Source: Butyrivibrio sp. UBA3740
Lineage (GTDB): Bacteria; Bacillota; Clostridia; Lachnospirales; Lachnospiraceae
Direction of reading: 5' to 3'
DNA: 64,000 bases
NCBI GenBank assembly: GCA_002372465.1
Contig: DFGW01000064.1
Coordinates: 25,575 to 89,574 of the forward strand
The position numbers were made by a program, and so were the translations under genes. Shown in pieces: positions 37,338-46,822 of this stretch. The notes under the pieces are model-generated. The model made no database searches. It saw nothing but the letters and a program-made list of their open reading frames with translations, and was not told where the DNA came from. Numbering within the stretch: position 1 is the stretch's first letter; every line of letters starts with the position of its first letter.

Positions 37338-38395
37338 CATTTTCGATCATTATTCCTGTCCATAATGGGGAGAAGTACCTGAAGGATACGGTGGAATCTG
37401 TCCTTGGTCAGATTAAGGACGACGATGCGTTCAGTGCCGAGATCCTGCTGGTGGAGAATGCATCTGAGGATGACAGTCCTATAATATGCGACAGGTTTGC
37501 GTCGGAACATAACTGCGTCACAAGCTTTCATCAGGGCAGGTTAGGTGCTTATGGTGCCAGAAGATTCGGCATGGAAAAGGCACAGGGTGATTGGCTTGTT
37601 TTTGCTGATGCAGATGACGAAATGTGTCAGGGGGGACTTTCCAAACTCTGGCGATGTATCGCCTCTTTCCCTGACTATGAAAAAGCTCCGGATATAATTT
37701 TGTACAACTGGAATGAGCTAAAAAATGAAGGGGGCCTGGTTAAGACCTATCCTTTTGAAGCCATGAAGGTCTACTGGGGAGTGGACAAAAGAGCTTTCTA
37801 TGATCTGATGTGCGATGGCGATTCCATTAATGCCCCCTGGAACAAATGCATAAAAAGAAGCCTGGCACTTAAAGCCCTTGAAAAGGAAGGCGCAGGCTTT
37901 TTAAATCACGGAGAAGATTTGCTTCAGACGGCGGAATTTCTTGATCTTTCAAAGGGCATACTGTATCTTGATGAGGTGATCTATTCCTACAGAGACAACA
38001 ATGAGGGGCTGACAGGGCGTTACCATAAGGAATTTTTGGAGAATCAGGAGACTGCCTGGGAGAAATTTGATGCATATGCGGAGAAATGGGCTGAGGGTAC
38101 GGACAGATACAGAGCTCGTATAGATGCCAGAAAGAGTCTCACCTGTGCTATAGCTGTTAAGAGCCTTTTATACTATTCAGGGCTTAAGGTTAGCACAATT
38201 AAAGGGCTGCTTAAAGAGCTGATGGATAGCTCTTTTTATAAAAAGTATGCATCCTTAGATCTGCCACAGTGGGCCTGCGAGGAGGATGTGTTTGTTCACG
38301 GACTGATGACCGGTGACAATGCTTATGGAAGGCTGGTGGCCTCCGGCAGGAAGCATGCCTTTAAACATTTCATAAAAGAGAGGATTGGCAGGTGA
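37334..38395 (+). CDS. GT2 glycosyltransferase
   Basis: ATG 37334 follows AAGGAGG at 37314-37320 and gives 353 residues starting MTFSIIIPVHNGEKYLKDTV. The GT-A metal site is VFADADDEM near residue 92. The C-terminal third is predicted soluble with no membrane helices, which separates it from the polyprenyl-phosphate enzyme at 2552. It overlaps the end of the DUF5672 gene by four bases and the next gene by four. The transferred sugar is unknown. Confidence 0.83.
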   Translation: MTFSIIIPVHNGEKYLKDTVESVLGQIKDDDAFSAEILLVENASEDDSPIICDRFASEHNCVTSFHQGRLGAYGARRFGMEKAQGDWLVFADADDEMCQGGLSKLWRCIASFPDYEKAPDIILYNWNELKNEGGLVKTYPFEAMKVYWGVDKRAFYDLMCDGDSINAPWNKCIKRSLALKALEKEGAGFLNHGEDLLQTAEFLDLSKGILYLDEVIYSYRDNNEGLTGRYHKEFLENQETAWEKFDAYAEKWAEGTDRYRARIDARKSLTCAIAVKSLLYYSGLKVSTIKGLLKELMDSSFYKKYASLDLPQWACEEDVFVHGLMTGDNAYGRLVASGRKHAFKHFIKERIGR

Positions 38396-39348
38396 AGGTT
38401 TACGACTGCATACCATTCTTTAACGAATTGGATATATTGGAGTTAAGACTCAATATCCTTGATGAGCTGGTGGACAGATTCATTATCGAAGAGGCCACCA
38501 TGACTTTTTCCGGGGAAAAGAAAGAGCTTTGCTTTGAAAAGCACAGGGACAGGTTCAAAAAGTTCCTGCATAAGATAGACTATGTGGTGGTGGATGATTC
38601 ACCAACCACGGGGACAACTCATGAGAGGGACTATTTCCAGAAGAACCACCTTCTGGATGGGCTTAAAAAGGCTGGAGCCACTGAGGATGACGTGATCATA
38701 TTTGGAGACTGCGACGAGTTTCCAAACCCCAGGGTGCTTAAGCAGATCATTGCAGAGTTTGACAAGACTAAAGTTTATCATCTTGCCCAGAGAAACTTTT
38801 ATGCATTCCTCAATATGGAGGAGTCTTCGGGAAAGCTTTTGTCCATAACAGGGGAGTTTCCCGAGGTCGCAGAGAAGGACAGGAAGTGGCTTGGAACCAA
38901 GGTTTCATCCATATTGAACATTCCTCATGAGGGGATTGTCAGGATGAGGGATCTTTGCAAGGTGACTGATGACAATGCTGTAAGGGTTCCCGACGGAGGC
39001 TGGCATTTTGGATACATGGGCGGAGAGCACGAAACTGATCCCATAAAGAGGATAGGGGTGAAGGTTAAGGCAGCAGCCCACCAGGAGTACTCTGAGCGGG
39101 AGGTGATCCTGGAGACCGTTGACCGCCTTGTGCTTGGACAGGATATTTTCGGAAGGGATGCCACCTTTAAGAGGGTGGAGGTTGATGACACTTACCCTGA
39201 CTATCTGCTTTCTCACCTTTCAGAGTACGAGCACCTGGTTATGCCCGTTATTTCCCCTGCATCAAAGCTCTATCACAAGCTTGATCTTACCGTGGGAAGA
39301 TTTTGCAGAAAGGCCTGTCGCAAGGTAAAGAGAATGTTTACTAAGTGA
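38392..39348 (+). CDS. GT17-like glycosyltransferase
   Basis: The GTG start at 38392 lies in a GTGA overlap with the previous stop. The 318-residue protein begins VYDCIPFFNELDILELRLN and contains IIEEATMTFSGEKK and FGDCDEFPN, features of family GT17, whose eukaryotic member is the bisecting N-acetylglucosaminyltransferase. The D-C-D segment is the likely metal site. It ends in a basic tail (RFCRKACRKVKRM). Bacterial GT17 proteins are little studied, so donor and linkage are unknown. Confidence 0.78.
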   Translation: MKVYDCIPFFNELDILELRLNILDELVDRFIIEEATMTFSGEKKELCFEKHRDRFKKFLHKIDYVVVDDSPTTGTTHERDYFQKNHLLDGLKKAGATEDDVIIFGDCDEFPNPRVLKQIIAEFDKTKVYHLAQRNFYAFLNMEESSGKLLSITGEFPEVAEKDRKWLGTKVSSILNIPHEGIVRMRDLCKVTDDNAVRVPDGGWHFGYMGGEHETDPIKRIGVKVKAAAHQEYSEREVILETVDRLVLGQDIFGRDATFKRVEVDDTYPDYLLSHLSEYEHLVMPVISPASKLYHKLDLTVGRFCRKACRKVKRMFTK

Positions 39349-39360
39349 CGGGAATCATAT

Positions 39361-40554
39361 ATGAAGTTTTTAACCGATGACAACAGAAAGAAAATAGTGG
39401 ACTATCTGTTCTACGCTGCTCTCACCATTGAGCTCTTACTGATGATACTGGAAAAGAGTGAGATTTCTTTTTCCTATGAGAGCCATGTGTTCAGGGTGAC
39501 ATTTCTTCTGACGCTTCTGGCTGTGCTTGTTATGAAGCATGACCGGCGGGAGTGGGCAGTTGTTCTGGTGTTCCTGGCTCTGGCAGGCTTTTGCTATGTT
39601 AATTCCGGCAAAAACGATCTTTTAAGGCTCTGTACATTTCTCATGGCAGCAAGGGATACAGATCTTCGCAGGGCCATGAAATACAGCTTTTATGTCAGTG
39701 CTATAGGATTTGGTATCATCTTTGTGCTTTCGGCTTTAGGAGTCCTTGGAGATATTGCTCTGGTGGGAGAATTTGGAAGGCACGAAGTTGAGACGAGATA
39801 TGTTTTTGGCTTCGGGCACCCAAATACGCTATTTGGGTGTGTGTATGCGCTTCTTTTGATGTGGATCTGGATATACGGTCAGAGTGCAAAATGGTGGCAT
39901 TATCTCATGGCCACGGCAGCTGCTGTAGGAATGGCGATACTTACCAGATCGAGAACAGGAATGCTTATAATTGCACTGACTTTGTTTTTGTCTGGTGTCT
40001 GCAGAGTTTTTAAGGGAATTGGGAAGTTCAGATTCCCCTATATCCTAGGGACAATATTTGGGCCTGTGTCAGCTGTAGCGCTGTCAATTGCAGCTGCATA
40101 CGCAGCTTCACTTCAGTATATTGATAACAACCTGGATCCCTATTTTTGGACTATTGAAGAAAAGATCGGCTACAGGATAAGCAATCTTTATTACAGTACC
40201 GAGGACAGAGGCGGAGTGCTTTACAGGTGGAAGCTCTTTGCAGGACACGGAAGTGATTCATATTTTGATATGGGCTGGAACAGGCTCTTTTACTGGTATG
40301 GAATCATTCCGACCGTCCTGATCATTCTGGCTTTGTTTGCGGTTATATACGCCTCTTACCGGAAGAAGGACATATGGTCCATGATCCTTATTGTTTCTCT
40401 CTCAATTTACACTTTGATGGAGGCAACCTTTGTTACCAGATATCTTGGAAGGGATTTCTTCCTTATCATCGCAGGAGTGTATCTGGGTTATTTTTTCAGA
40501 AATATAGTTTTTAAGATTGATACTGATAAAGAAGGGGAGACCTATGGCGGATAA
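39361..40554 (+). CDS. O-antigen polymerase-like membrane protein (Wzy candidate)
   Basis: The protein has 397 residues and about 11 membrane segments. FGFGHPNTLFGCVYALLL and a later outer loop with RWKLFAGHGSDSYFDMGWNR are like Wzy polymerases of capsule and O-antigen loci, which vary greatly in sequence. It would join repeat units outside the membrane after a flippase delivers them. The gene at 5177 is a second polymerase/ligase-like protein, so the locus may make two polymers or polymerise and ligate. It overlaps the next gene's true start by 11 bases. Confidence 0.65.
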   Translation: MKFLTDDNRKKIVDYLFYAALTIELLLMILEKSEISFSYESHVFRVTFLLTLLAVLVMKHDRREWAVVLVFLALAGFCYVNSGKNDLLRLCTFLMAARDTDLRRAMKYSFYVSAIGFGIIFVLSALGVLGDIALVGEFGRHEVETRYVFGFGHPNTLFGCVYALLLMWIWIYGQSAKWWHYLMATAAAVGMAILTRSRTGMLIIALTLFLSGVCRVFKGIGKFRFPYILGTIFGPVSAVALSIAAAYAASLQYIDNNLDPYFWTIEEKIGYRISNLYYSTEDRGGVLYRWKLFAGHGSDSYFDMGWNRLFYWYGIIPTVLIILALFAVIYASYRKKDIWSMILIVSLSIYTLMEATFVTRYLGRDFFLIIAGVYLGYFFRNIVFKIDTDKEGETYGG

Positions 40555-41917
40555 GCTTAGGAAAAAGCTCTTTTACGCGACTGTCGCTGTGAACTTCATA
40601 ATGGTTGCGATATATGAGTTTCTGACACCGAATATGTCTGATGACGTTATTTATGCGGACAAGGTGGCAGAAGCCGGGAATTTCTTTGACCTGTTTGCCC
40701 AGGAGTATGAGCACTATATGGGGCATACCGGAAGAAGTGTGGCACATTTCATACTGAGGATATTTCTTTTTATAGGCAACAAAGCAGTATTCAATGTGGT
40801 GGCTGCTCTGGTGTTTGTGGCTCTTTCGCTGATGATCTATTACAACATTGAGCACAAAAAGGCCTATGATCTGCGAATCTATGTGGGAATCATTGTGCTG
40901 ATGTGGCTCTTTGATCCTACAATCTCCAACAGCACCTTCTGGGAGACAGGAGCATGTAATTATATGTTCACTGCGGCCATAATGTTTGCCTTTATCACCC
41001 TGTTCAGGAAGTGGCTTAAGGAAGAAAAGAAGTCCGGAATTGGGGCGGCTGCAGGTATGTTTTTCTTAGGTCTTCTGGCCGGCTGGTGCAATGAGAATAC
41101 TTCCGGCGGAGTTATACTGTTTACTTTCCTTATGCTCTTTGGAAAGTGGCTTGAGAAAAGAGATTTCTCCGGTATCAGGAACTGGATGGTAACCGGATTT
41201 GCAGGGAATTTGGTTGGGTTCATTATCATGTTCGCTTCTCCGGGAAACTTTTCCAGGGCAGATATGGAGGCAGAGGAAGAGGCTCACACCGGAATTGTGG
41301 CTTTTGCAGCCAGGTTCCTTAAGATCACGCTTAATATCAAGGACAATTACCTTGTTCTTGTTTTTGTATTTATTGTGGTGGCAATTGCCATCGCCTACAG
41401 GACAGGAAAGCTTTCGGAGTTTTGGAAGGCGTCAAGGCAGATGCTGCTTTTCGGACTTATGGCCCTGGCCACCTGTTATGTCCTTATAGTGGTTTCCCAG
41501 TCGCAGCTTAGAACCTACTACGGCGCCAGTCTGTTCCTTATGACAGGTATTGTTCAGGGCTTTGCCTGGATAGTGAATAGGGGCTTTACTGAGGAACTGG
41601 TGCAGATAACAGCAACTTCTCTTATCACGGTTTACGGCGTATTCCTTATTCTTACTTATATCCAGGAAGGTGCCAATCTGGCCAGGATCAAGAGAGAATT
41701 CGACGAGAGGGAAGTCTACTATCTTCAGCAGGTTGAGGAAGGTAATCTTTGGATCAACGCGCCAAAGCTTCGCCCACAGTGGAAGACTAGATATTCCATG
41801 GCCTACGAGTCCGACATATCAGAGGACAAGGACAATTGGCTGAATATAAGCTATTGTGCGCATTATGGTCTTGATTTTATCGAGGCAGTGGAGAGAGAAG
41901 ACTGGACGGAGTATTGA
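40544..41917 (+). CDS. DUF6056-like polytopic membrane protein, possible GT-C transferase
   Basis: ATG 40544 has GGGGAG at 40534-40539 and gives 457 residues; the frame upstream lies in the Wzy gene. About 12 membrane segments are present. MSDDVIYAD occurs in the first outer loop, and W-x-N-x-N-like loops (GWCNENTSGG) follow, a pattern recalled from DUF6056. The acidic pair D-D in the first loop agrees with GT-C enzymes. A C-terminal soluble tail of about 90 residues contains FDEREVYYLQQVEEGN. Function is inferred only. Confidence 0.6.
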   Translation: MADKLRKKLFYATVAVNFIMVAIYEFLTPNMSDDVIYADKVAEAGNFFDLFAQEYEHYMGHTGRSVAHFILRIFLFIGNKAVFNVVAALVFVALSLMIYYNIEHKKAYDLRIYVGIIVLMWLFDPTISNSTFWETGACNYMFTAAIMFAFITLFRKWLKEEKKSGIGAAAGMFFLGLLAGWCNENTSGGVILFTFLMLFGKWLEKRDFSGIRNWMVTGFAGNLVGFIIMFASPGNFSRADMEAEEEAHTGIVAFAARFLKITLNIKDNYLVLVFVFIVVAIAIAYRTGKLSEFWKASRQMLLFGLMALATCYVLIVVSQSQLRTYYGASLFLMTGIVQGFAWIVNRGFTEELVQITATSLITVYGVFLILTYIQEGANLARIKREFDEREVYYLQQVEEGNLWINAPKLRPQWKTRYSMAYESDISEDKDNWLNISYCAHYGLDFIEAVEREDWTEY

Positions 41918-41969
41918 GACCGGGATGTTGCAAGGCATTAGCTGAAGGTGTATGGAGAAATGAAGTTTC

Positions 41970-43034
41970 ATGGGTGATAACGGGGAGAGACTGATCAGCA
42001 TAATAGTTCCTGTTTATCAGGCAAAAGACACACTAAAAAAGTGTGTCTTATCTTGTTTAAACCAGAAGTTTTCTGAAGCTTACAGCCTGGAAATCATCCT
42101 AGTGGATGACGGATCTGCAGACGGTTCAGCTGCGATCTGCGACGAACTGGAGAGGGAATATTCCGGTGATTCCAAGGAGGACCAAGGGGCAGGTCCGAAG
42201 GTGACGGTAATCCATACCCGTAACCACGGGGTTTCCCATGCACGTAATATAGGACTCGAGCGGGTAAGTGGAAAGTTTGTGGCCTTTGTGGATGCTGACG
42301 ATCAGGTGAAGGAGGATTTCCTTGAAAACCTTTTGAAGGAGGCTGATGAGGAAACAGTTCTTTTGGATGATACGGATAGCTATGTGGAAGCCCGGAAGAT
42401 AAGCGGCTTTCAATACATTGAAAATTGCATTCTGAATCGGGATTCCCATGTATGGGGGAAGCTCTTTGACAAAAAGACCTTGGAGGATGGACATATCCGT
42501 TTCCGGGAAGACCTCACCATCGGAGAGGACCTGTTATTTCTTTTGGATCTTGCCCTTTCCCAGGAGAAGAAACATACCATCCGCTGTATAAACAAAGGCG
42601 GTTATATTTATATGGAGAACGAGGCAGGTGCCATGAAGAGCGCTTTTAAAGCCAGCTATATGGATGAGCTTAAGTGCTGGAAACAGGCAGAGGAAAAGCT
42701 CCTGCCCTATCAGGATAGGCTTTCCCGTTACGCCTATGTCTCCCTGGCTGTCAGCCAGATCATGACGGCATTTCTTGTTATCGGGAAGGTTGCTGTGATG
42801 GAGGCTGTTTCGTCTGCAGGAGCCGGCAATGCCGCCGGTGATAAGGGCGTGACATTTGCCGATGAAGATCTTAAAAGGCTTGCTGTAGATGCAGCTTCAG
42901 AGCAGATTCGCCACGGCCTTAAGACTCAGGGGGCCTTTGCAGCTCTTTCTGCCGGCTACAAACTGAAAGTTATGCTGTTTCGCTTAAGCCCTTCCTTGTA
43001 CCTTAAGCTCTATGGCAAACACAAAGGGAATTGA
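41970..43034 (+). CDS. GT2 glycosyltransferase
   Basis: The 354-residue protein starts MGDNGERLISIIVPVYQAKD and has VDDGSADGSA and FVDADDQVKEDF, the nucleotide and metal sites of GT2. A stretch around residues 60-75 (SGDSKEDQGAG) is an unusual acidic insert between the first motifs, and an alanine/glycine-rich insert lies near residue 280. No membrane helices are present. It overlaps the frame of the pyruvyltransferase gene, although that gene's better start is after its stop. Confidence 0.8.
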   Translation: MGDNGERLISIIVPVYQAKDTLKKCVLSCLNQKFSEAYSLEIILVDDGSADGSAAICDELEREYSGDSKEDQGAGPKVTVIHTRNHGVSHARNIGLERVSGKFVAFVDADDQVKEDFLENLLKEADEETVLLDDTDSYVEARKISGFQYIENCILNRDSHVWGKLFDKKTLEDGHIRFREDLTIGEDLLFLLDLALSQEKKHTIRCINKGGYIYMENEAGAMKSAFKASYMDELKCWKQAEEKLLPYQDRLSRYAYVSLAVSQIMTAFLVIGKVAVMEAVSSAGAGNAAGDKGVTFADEDLKRLAVDAASEQIRHGLKTQGAFAALSAGYKLKVMLFRLSPSLYLKLYGKHKGN

Positions 43035-43038
43035 TTCT

Positions 43039-44301
43039 ATGAACATTAATCTTAACAGACCCATAATTTTATACATGCACGCAGGAAGCGGTAATCACGG
43101 GTGCGAAGCCATTGCTGACAGCACCATCAGGATGATCAATAAACTGAGGCTGCAGCAGGGATGCGATCCTAAGACAACCCCTAAGCCTTTGATCATCTCC
43201 AATGATGCAGGCGAGGACAGGAGGTACGTCCTTGGGGAGCTTGAGAAACAGGGGCTTTGCCTTCTGGAGACGGAGAGGCACATTGACAGGGATTTTCTTG
43301 CCCATGTCTTTTACTACGGATGGCGCAAGGTCACCGGTGATAAGCAGTCATTCATGCGCTACAGGTTTAAGGACGCCTATCAGGGCTATTTACGTGAGTA
43401 CAACAGATGCGAGGCAGCATCGCCCAAAGGGCATGAGAGCCTGTTGTTGCCGGGGAAGGAAGAAAGCAGTCTAAACCACAAATATGCCGTTGATAACACT
43501 CCGCTTGCGATATCAATTGGCGGCGACAACTACTGTTACCCGGAGATGGTGCCTGATCTGATCCTGTCCCATGAATACTTCAAAAAGCGCGGCTTTGAGA
43601 CAATCCTCTGGGGATGCTCAATTGAGCCGGATTCTCTGAAAGACCCTGGTCTTCTAAAGGATCTTATGGCATTTGACCACATCTATGCCAGGGAATCCAT
43701 TAGCTATAACGGGCTGCTTAACGCCGGCATTTCTGCTGATAAGCTGTCGCTACGAAAAGACCCTGCCTTTGAGCTGGAAACAGCAGACGTGACACTACCG
43801 GAAGGCTTTAAGGCCGGTGCCACAGTAGGTATTAACCTGAGTCCTATGGTTCTTGAGAGAGCCGGAGATCCGAAGCTTGTAAAGGAGAGCTACAGGAACT
43901 TTATAAGGTATATTCTTGATAATACCGACAACAATATTGCCTTCGTGCCACACGTGGTCTGGTCCTCCAGTGACGATCGCCGTCCGTTAAAAGAACTTTA
44001 CGAGGAATATAAGTCCACCGGCAGAGTGGTATTTATAGAGGATAATCCGGCGGAGGTGCTCAAAGGCTACATTTCCAAGTGCAGTTTCTTTGTGGGAGCA
44101 AGGACTCATAGCACGATAGCAGCCTACAGCAGTGGTGTTCCGACGCTGGTAATCGGTTATTCCGTAAAGAGCCGTGGTATAGCCACAGATCTCTACGGAA
44201 GCTATGACAACTATGTACTTCCGGTTCAGGAGATGCAGGACCCACAGGCCCTTATCAGATCTTACGATTTTATCATGAAGCAAAGACCGGAAAAGAGCTG
44301 A
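43039..44301 (+). CDS. Polysaccharide pyruvyl transferase family protein
   Basis: ATG 43039 with AGGGAA at 43025-43030 gives 420 residues; an ATG at 43012 would overlap the previous gene and lacks a good ribosome site. HAGSGNHGCEAIADS near the start and CSFFVGARTHSTIAAYSSGV near residue 340 are signatures of PF04230 pyruvyl transferases (WcaK, CsaB, AmsJ). These add ketal pyruvate from phosphoenolpyruvate to a sugar and make it acidic. Some family members have other transferase roles. Confidence 0.83.
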   Translation: MNINLNRPIILYMHAGSGNHGCEAIADSTIRMINKLRLQQGCDPKTTPKPLIISNDAGEDRRYVLGELEKQGLCLLETERHIDRDFLAHVFYYGWRKVTGDKQSFMRYRFKDAYQGYLREYNRCEAASPKGHESLLLPGKEESSLNHKYAVDNTPLAISIGGDNYCYPEMVPDLILSHEYFKKRGFETILWGCSIEPDSLKDPGLLKDLMAFDHIYARESISYNGLLNAGISADKLSLRKDPAFELETADVTLPEGFKAGATVGINLSPMVLERAGDPKLVKESYRNFIRYILDNTDNNIAFVPHVVWSSSDDRRPLKELYEEYKSTGRVVFIEDNPAEVLKGYISKCSFFVGARTHSTIAAYSSGVPTLVIGYSVKSRGIATDLYGSYDNYVLPVQEMQDPQALIRSYDFIMKQRPEKS

Positions 44302-44362
44302 GTAGTGGCCTTGTCTATTTACAGACCGGACTATGTAATCTATAACTTTGGGGGAAATATAA

Positions 44363-45292
44363 ATGCTGATCATTAAGATAGCAGGTGGCCTGGGAAACCA
44401 GATGCAGCAGTACTCGGTTTACATCAAGCTAAAGAAGATGGGGAAGGATGTTAAGCTTGATCTGTCCTGGTTTGATCCCGGCATACAGAAGAATATGCTG
44501 GCACCAAGAGAGTTTGAACTGACTACTTTCAAAAACCTTACCTACGAAGAGTGCACGAAACAGGAGCGAGATCTCTTTTTAAAGAGAAGTCCCCTTCAGA
44601 AGGCAACAGGAAAAGTGGCGCGCAAACTGGGGCTTAGAAGTGATGAAAACCCAAATGTCTTTACTGAAACAAAGATGTATCATCCCGAGGTGTTTGAACT
44701 TGAAGACAAGTACATCGCGGGTTACTTTGCATGCCAGAAATACTATGCGGACATAATGCCTGATATACAGGAGATATTTCTTTTCCCGGATCATCCGGAT
44801 GAGATGCTGCATAAGAGGAATATGACCCTGGCAGATAAGATGGAGCATGAAAATTCTGTCAGCGTTCACATAAGGCGCGGGGACTATCTGGATCCTCCTA
44901 ACTTTGCAATCCTTGGCAACATTGCAACCCAGGAGTACTACGACAGCGCAATGGAGTATTTCAGGGCAAAGGACTCTGATACCCATTTCTACATATTTAC
45001 CAGTGATCACGAGTATGCCAGGGAGCACTTTGCTGACGAGAGCAGATACACGATAGTGGACTGGAACACAGGTAAAAACAGCGTCCAGGACCTTATGCTC
45101 ATGAGCCATTGCAAGGGCAATATCTGCGCAAATTCCACCTTCAGCTTCTGGGGAGCAAGGCTTAACAGAAGACCTGACAAGAAGGTGATCCGCACCTACA
45201 AGATGAGGAACAATCAGCCTGTCACACCGGAAATCATGCATGATTACTGGAAGGATTGGATACTGATGGACGAGAAGGGAAGTATTATTTAA
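44363..45292 (+). CDS. GT11 alpha-1,2-fucosyltransferase-like protein
   Basis: The 309-residue protein starts MLIIKIAGGLGNQMQQYSVY, the GT11 hallmark, and has an intact donor motif VHIRRGDYLDPP near residue 170 and NSTFSFWGARL near the C-terminus. GGGGGAAA at 44351-44358 lies before the ATG. It is the third GT11-type gene in the window. Two of the three keep the H-x-R-R-x-D-Y motif. Fucosylation of the glycan is the simplest reading. Confidence 0.85.
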   Translation: MLIIKIAGGLGNQMQQYSVYIKLKKMGKDVKLDLSWFDPGIQKNMLAPREFELTTFKNLTYEECTKQERDLFLKRSPLQKATGKVARKLGLRSDENPNVFTETKMYHPEVFELEDKYIAGYFACQKYYADIMPDIQEIFLFPDHPDEMLHKRNMTLADKMEHENSVSVHIRRGDYLDPPNFAILGNIATQEYYDSAMEYFRAKDSDTHFYIFTSDHEYAREHFADESRYTIVDWNTGKNSVQDLMLMSHCKGNICANSTFSFWGARLNRRPDKKVIRTYKMRNNQPVTPEIMHDYWKDWILMDEKGSII

Positions 45293-46822
45293 GTGAGCAG
45301 AGTTAAGTCGGCAACAAGGAATATCACCTTTGGGTATGTGGGACAGATGGCAACAACGATCATGTCGTTCGTTTTGCGAACTGTCTTTCTCATGCACTTA
45401 AGTGAGCAGCTGCTTGGTGTCAATTCACTCTACAGCAATATCCTTGCGGTCCTAAACATGGCGGAGCTTGGAATTGGAACTGCTCTAAACTTCAGCCTTT
45501 ACGGGCCGGTTGCAAGAGGCGAGACAGAAAAGATCAAGTCCTACATGCAGCTTTACCGAAAGGCCTACCACATCATTGCAATGGTGGTGGCTGCTATCGG
45601 CCTTGCGCTGATACCTTTCCTGGGGATACTGGTCAAGAACCCCGGAAACATCTCATCCAGAGATTTGGTGCTCTTTTATCTGATCTTCCTTTTTAATACC
45701 GTTACCAGCTATTTTGTGGCCTATAAGTACAGCCTCATTAATGCTGAGCAAAAGAACTACATCCAGACCAATATCCTTACCATAACCAAGATAGTTACTG
45801 TGTTTATACAGATAATCGTCGTGGTGGTGACTGAGAACTTCTATCTTTTCCTTCTAACGGATGCGGCAGTTCAGCTGATCCAGAAGATATTCGTCTCAAG
45901 ATATCTTGATAAGCTCTATCCTTATCTTAAGGACAAGAATGTCACAAAGCTTGCAAAGGGGGAGAGCGATGAAGTCTGGAAAAAGACAAAGGCCCTGGTT
46001 TTCCACAAGGTGGGAGACGTGGCAAGGCTTCAGACAGATGCCCTTATCATATCTTCCTTCATAGAGGTATCCATGGCCGGATTTGTAGACAACTACAACC
46101 TGGTCATAAACTCTGTGGCCAACTTTGTGAATATCATCTTTAATTCGGTAATATCAAGCTTTGGAAACCTTATTGCCACAGAGAGCAAGGAAAAGCAGTT
46201 TTCCATGTTCAAGGTATATCGCTTCTTTGCCTCCTGGGTTTATGGATTTTCCTGCATTGGGTTTATGGTTCTTTTAACTCCTCTTATAAGGCTTTTGTGG
46301 GGAGAAAAGTGGATCCTTCCCCAGGCAGCAGTTTATTGTATTCTGATCGATTATTATTTCAAGGGGGACAGGATTGTCCTTAGCAACTATAAGACAGCAG
46401 CCGGAGTCTTTGAACCGGATAAGTACCTGGCGCTGATCCAGGGCGCAGTGAACCTGGTGATCTCCATAGCCCTGGTCCAGACTCCCCTTGGGCTTACCGG
46501 TGTCTACATCGGAACCATTGTTTCAGGACTTATCGCCAATATCACAAAGCCTGTCATTATCTATGGCAGCTGCTTTGATAAGAAAGCATGGGGGTATTTC
46601 GTTGACACTGCCAAGTATCTGGTAAGCATGGTTTCTGTGCTGATAGTGTGTCAGTTTATAAGCAGCAAGGTCATAGCAGATCTTAATTTCGTGTCATTTG
46701 TCGTGATGGCGCTTATCATCACGGTTATCTTTAACGGTGTTTACTTCCTTTTGTACGGAAGGACAGAAGAATTCAAATACCTTAGCTCCAAGGTGCTGGA
46801 GAAGGTAAGAAGGGCGAAGTAA
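45293..46822 (+). CDS. Wzx-type oligosaccharide flippase (MOP superfamily)
   Basis: A GTG start follows directly after the previous TAA. The protein has 509 residues and about 12-14 membrane segments, and begins VKSATRNITFGYVGQMATTIMSFVLRTVF, like the polysaccharide transporters of clostridial glycan loci. Wzx proteins flip undecaprenyl-linked repeat units across the membrane using ion gradients. A segment LAKGESDEVWKKTKALVFHKVGDVARLQTDALI is typical of this subgroup. It exists in addition to the ABC exporter at 33707. Confidence 0.83.
   Translation: MSRVKSATRNITFGYVGQMATTIMSFVLRTVFLMHLSEQLLGVNSLYSNILAVLNMAELGIGTALNFSLYGPVARGETEKIKSYMQLYRKAYHIIAMVVAAIGLALIPFLGILVKNPGNISSRDLVLFYLIFLFNTVTSYFVAYKYSLINAEQKNYIQTNILTITKIVTVFIQIIVVVVTENFYLFLLTDAAVQLIQKIFVSRYLDKLYPYLKDKNVTKLAKGESDEVWKKTKALVFHKVGDVARLQTDALIISSFIEVSMAGFVDNYNLVINSVANFVNIIFNSVISSFGNLIATESKEKQFSMFKVYRFFASWVYGFSCIGFMVLLTPLIRLLWGEKWILPQAAVYCILIDYYFKGDRIVLSNYKTAAGVFEPDKYLALIQGAVNLVISIALVQTPLGLTGVYIGTIVSGLIANITKPVIIYGSCFDKKAWGYFVDTAKYLVSMVSVLIVCQFISSKVIADLNFVSFVVMALIITVIFNGVYFLLYGRTEEFKYLSSKVLEKVRRAK

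Noticed and set aside
44579-45397. A 272-codon open frame on the minus strand
   Set aside because: It is the complement of a well-supported GT11 gene, and its translation is rich in His and Cys without any domain pattern.
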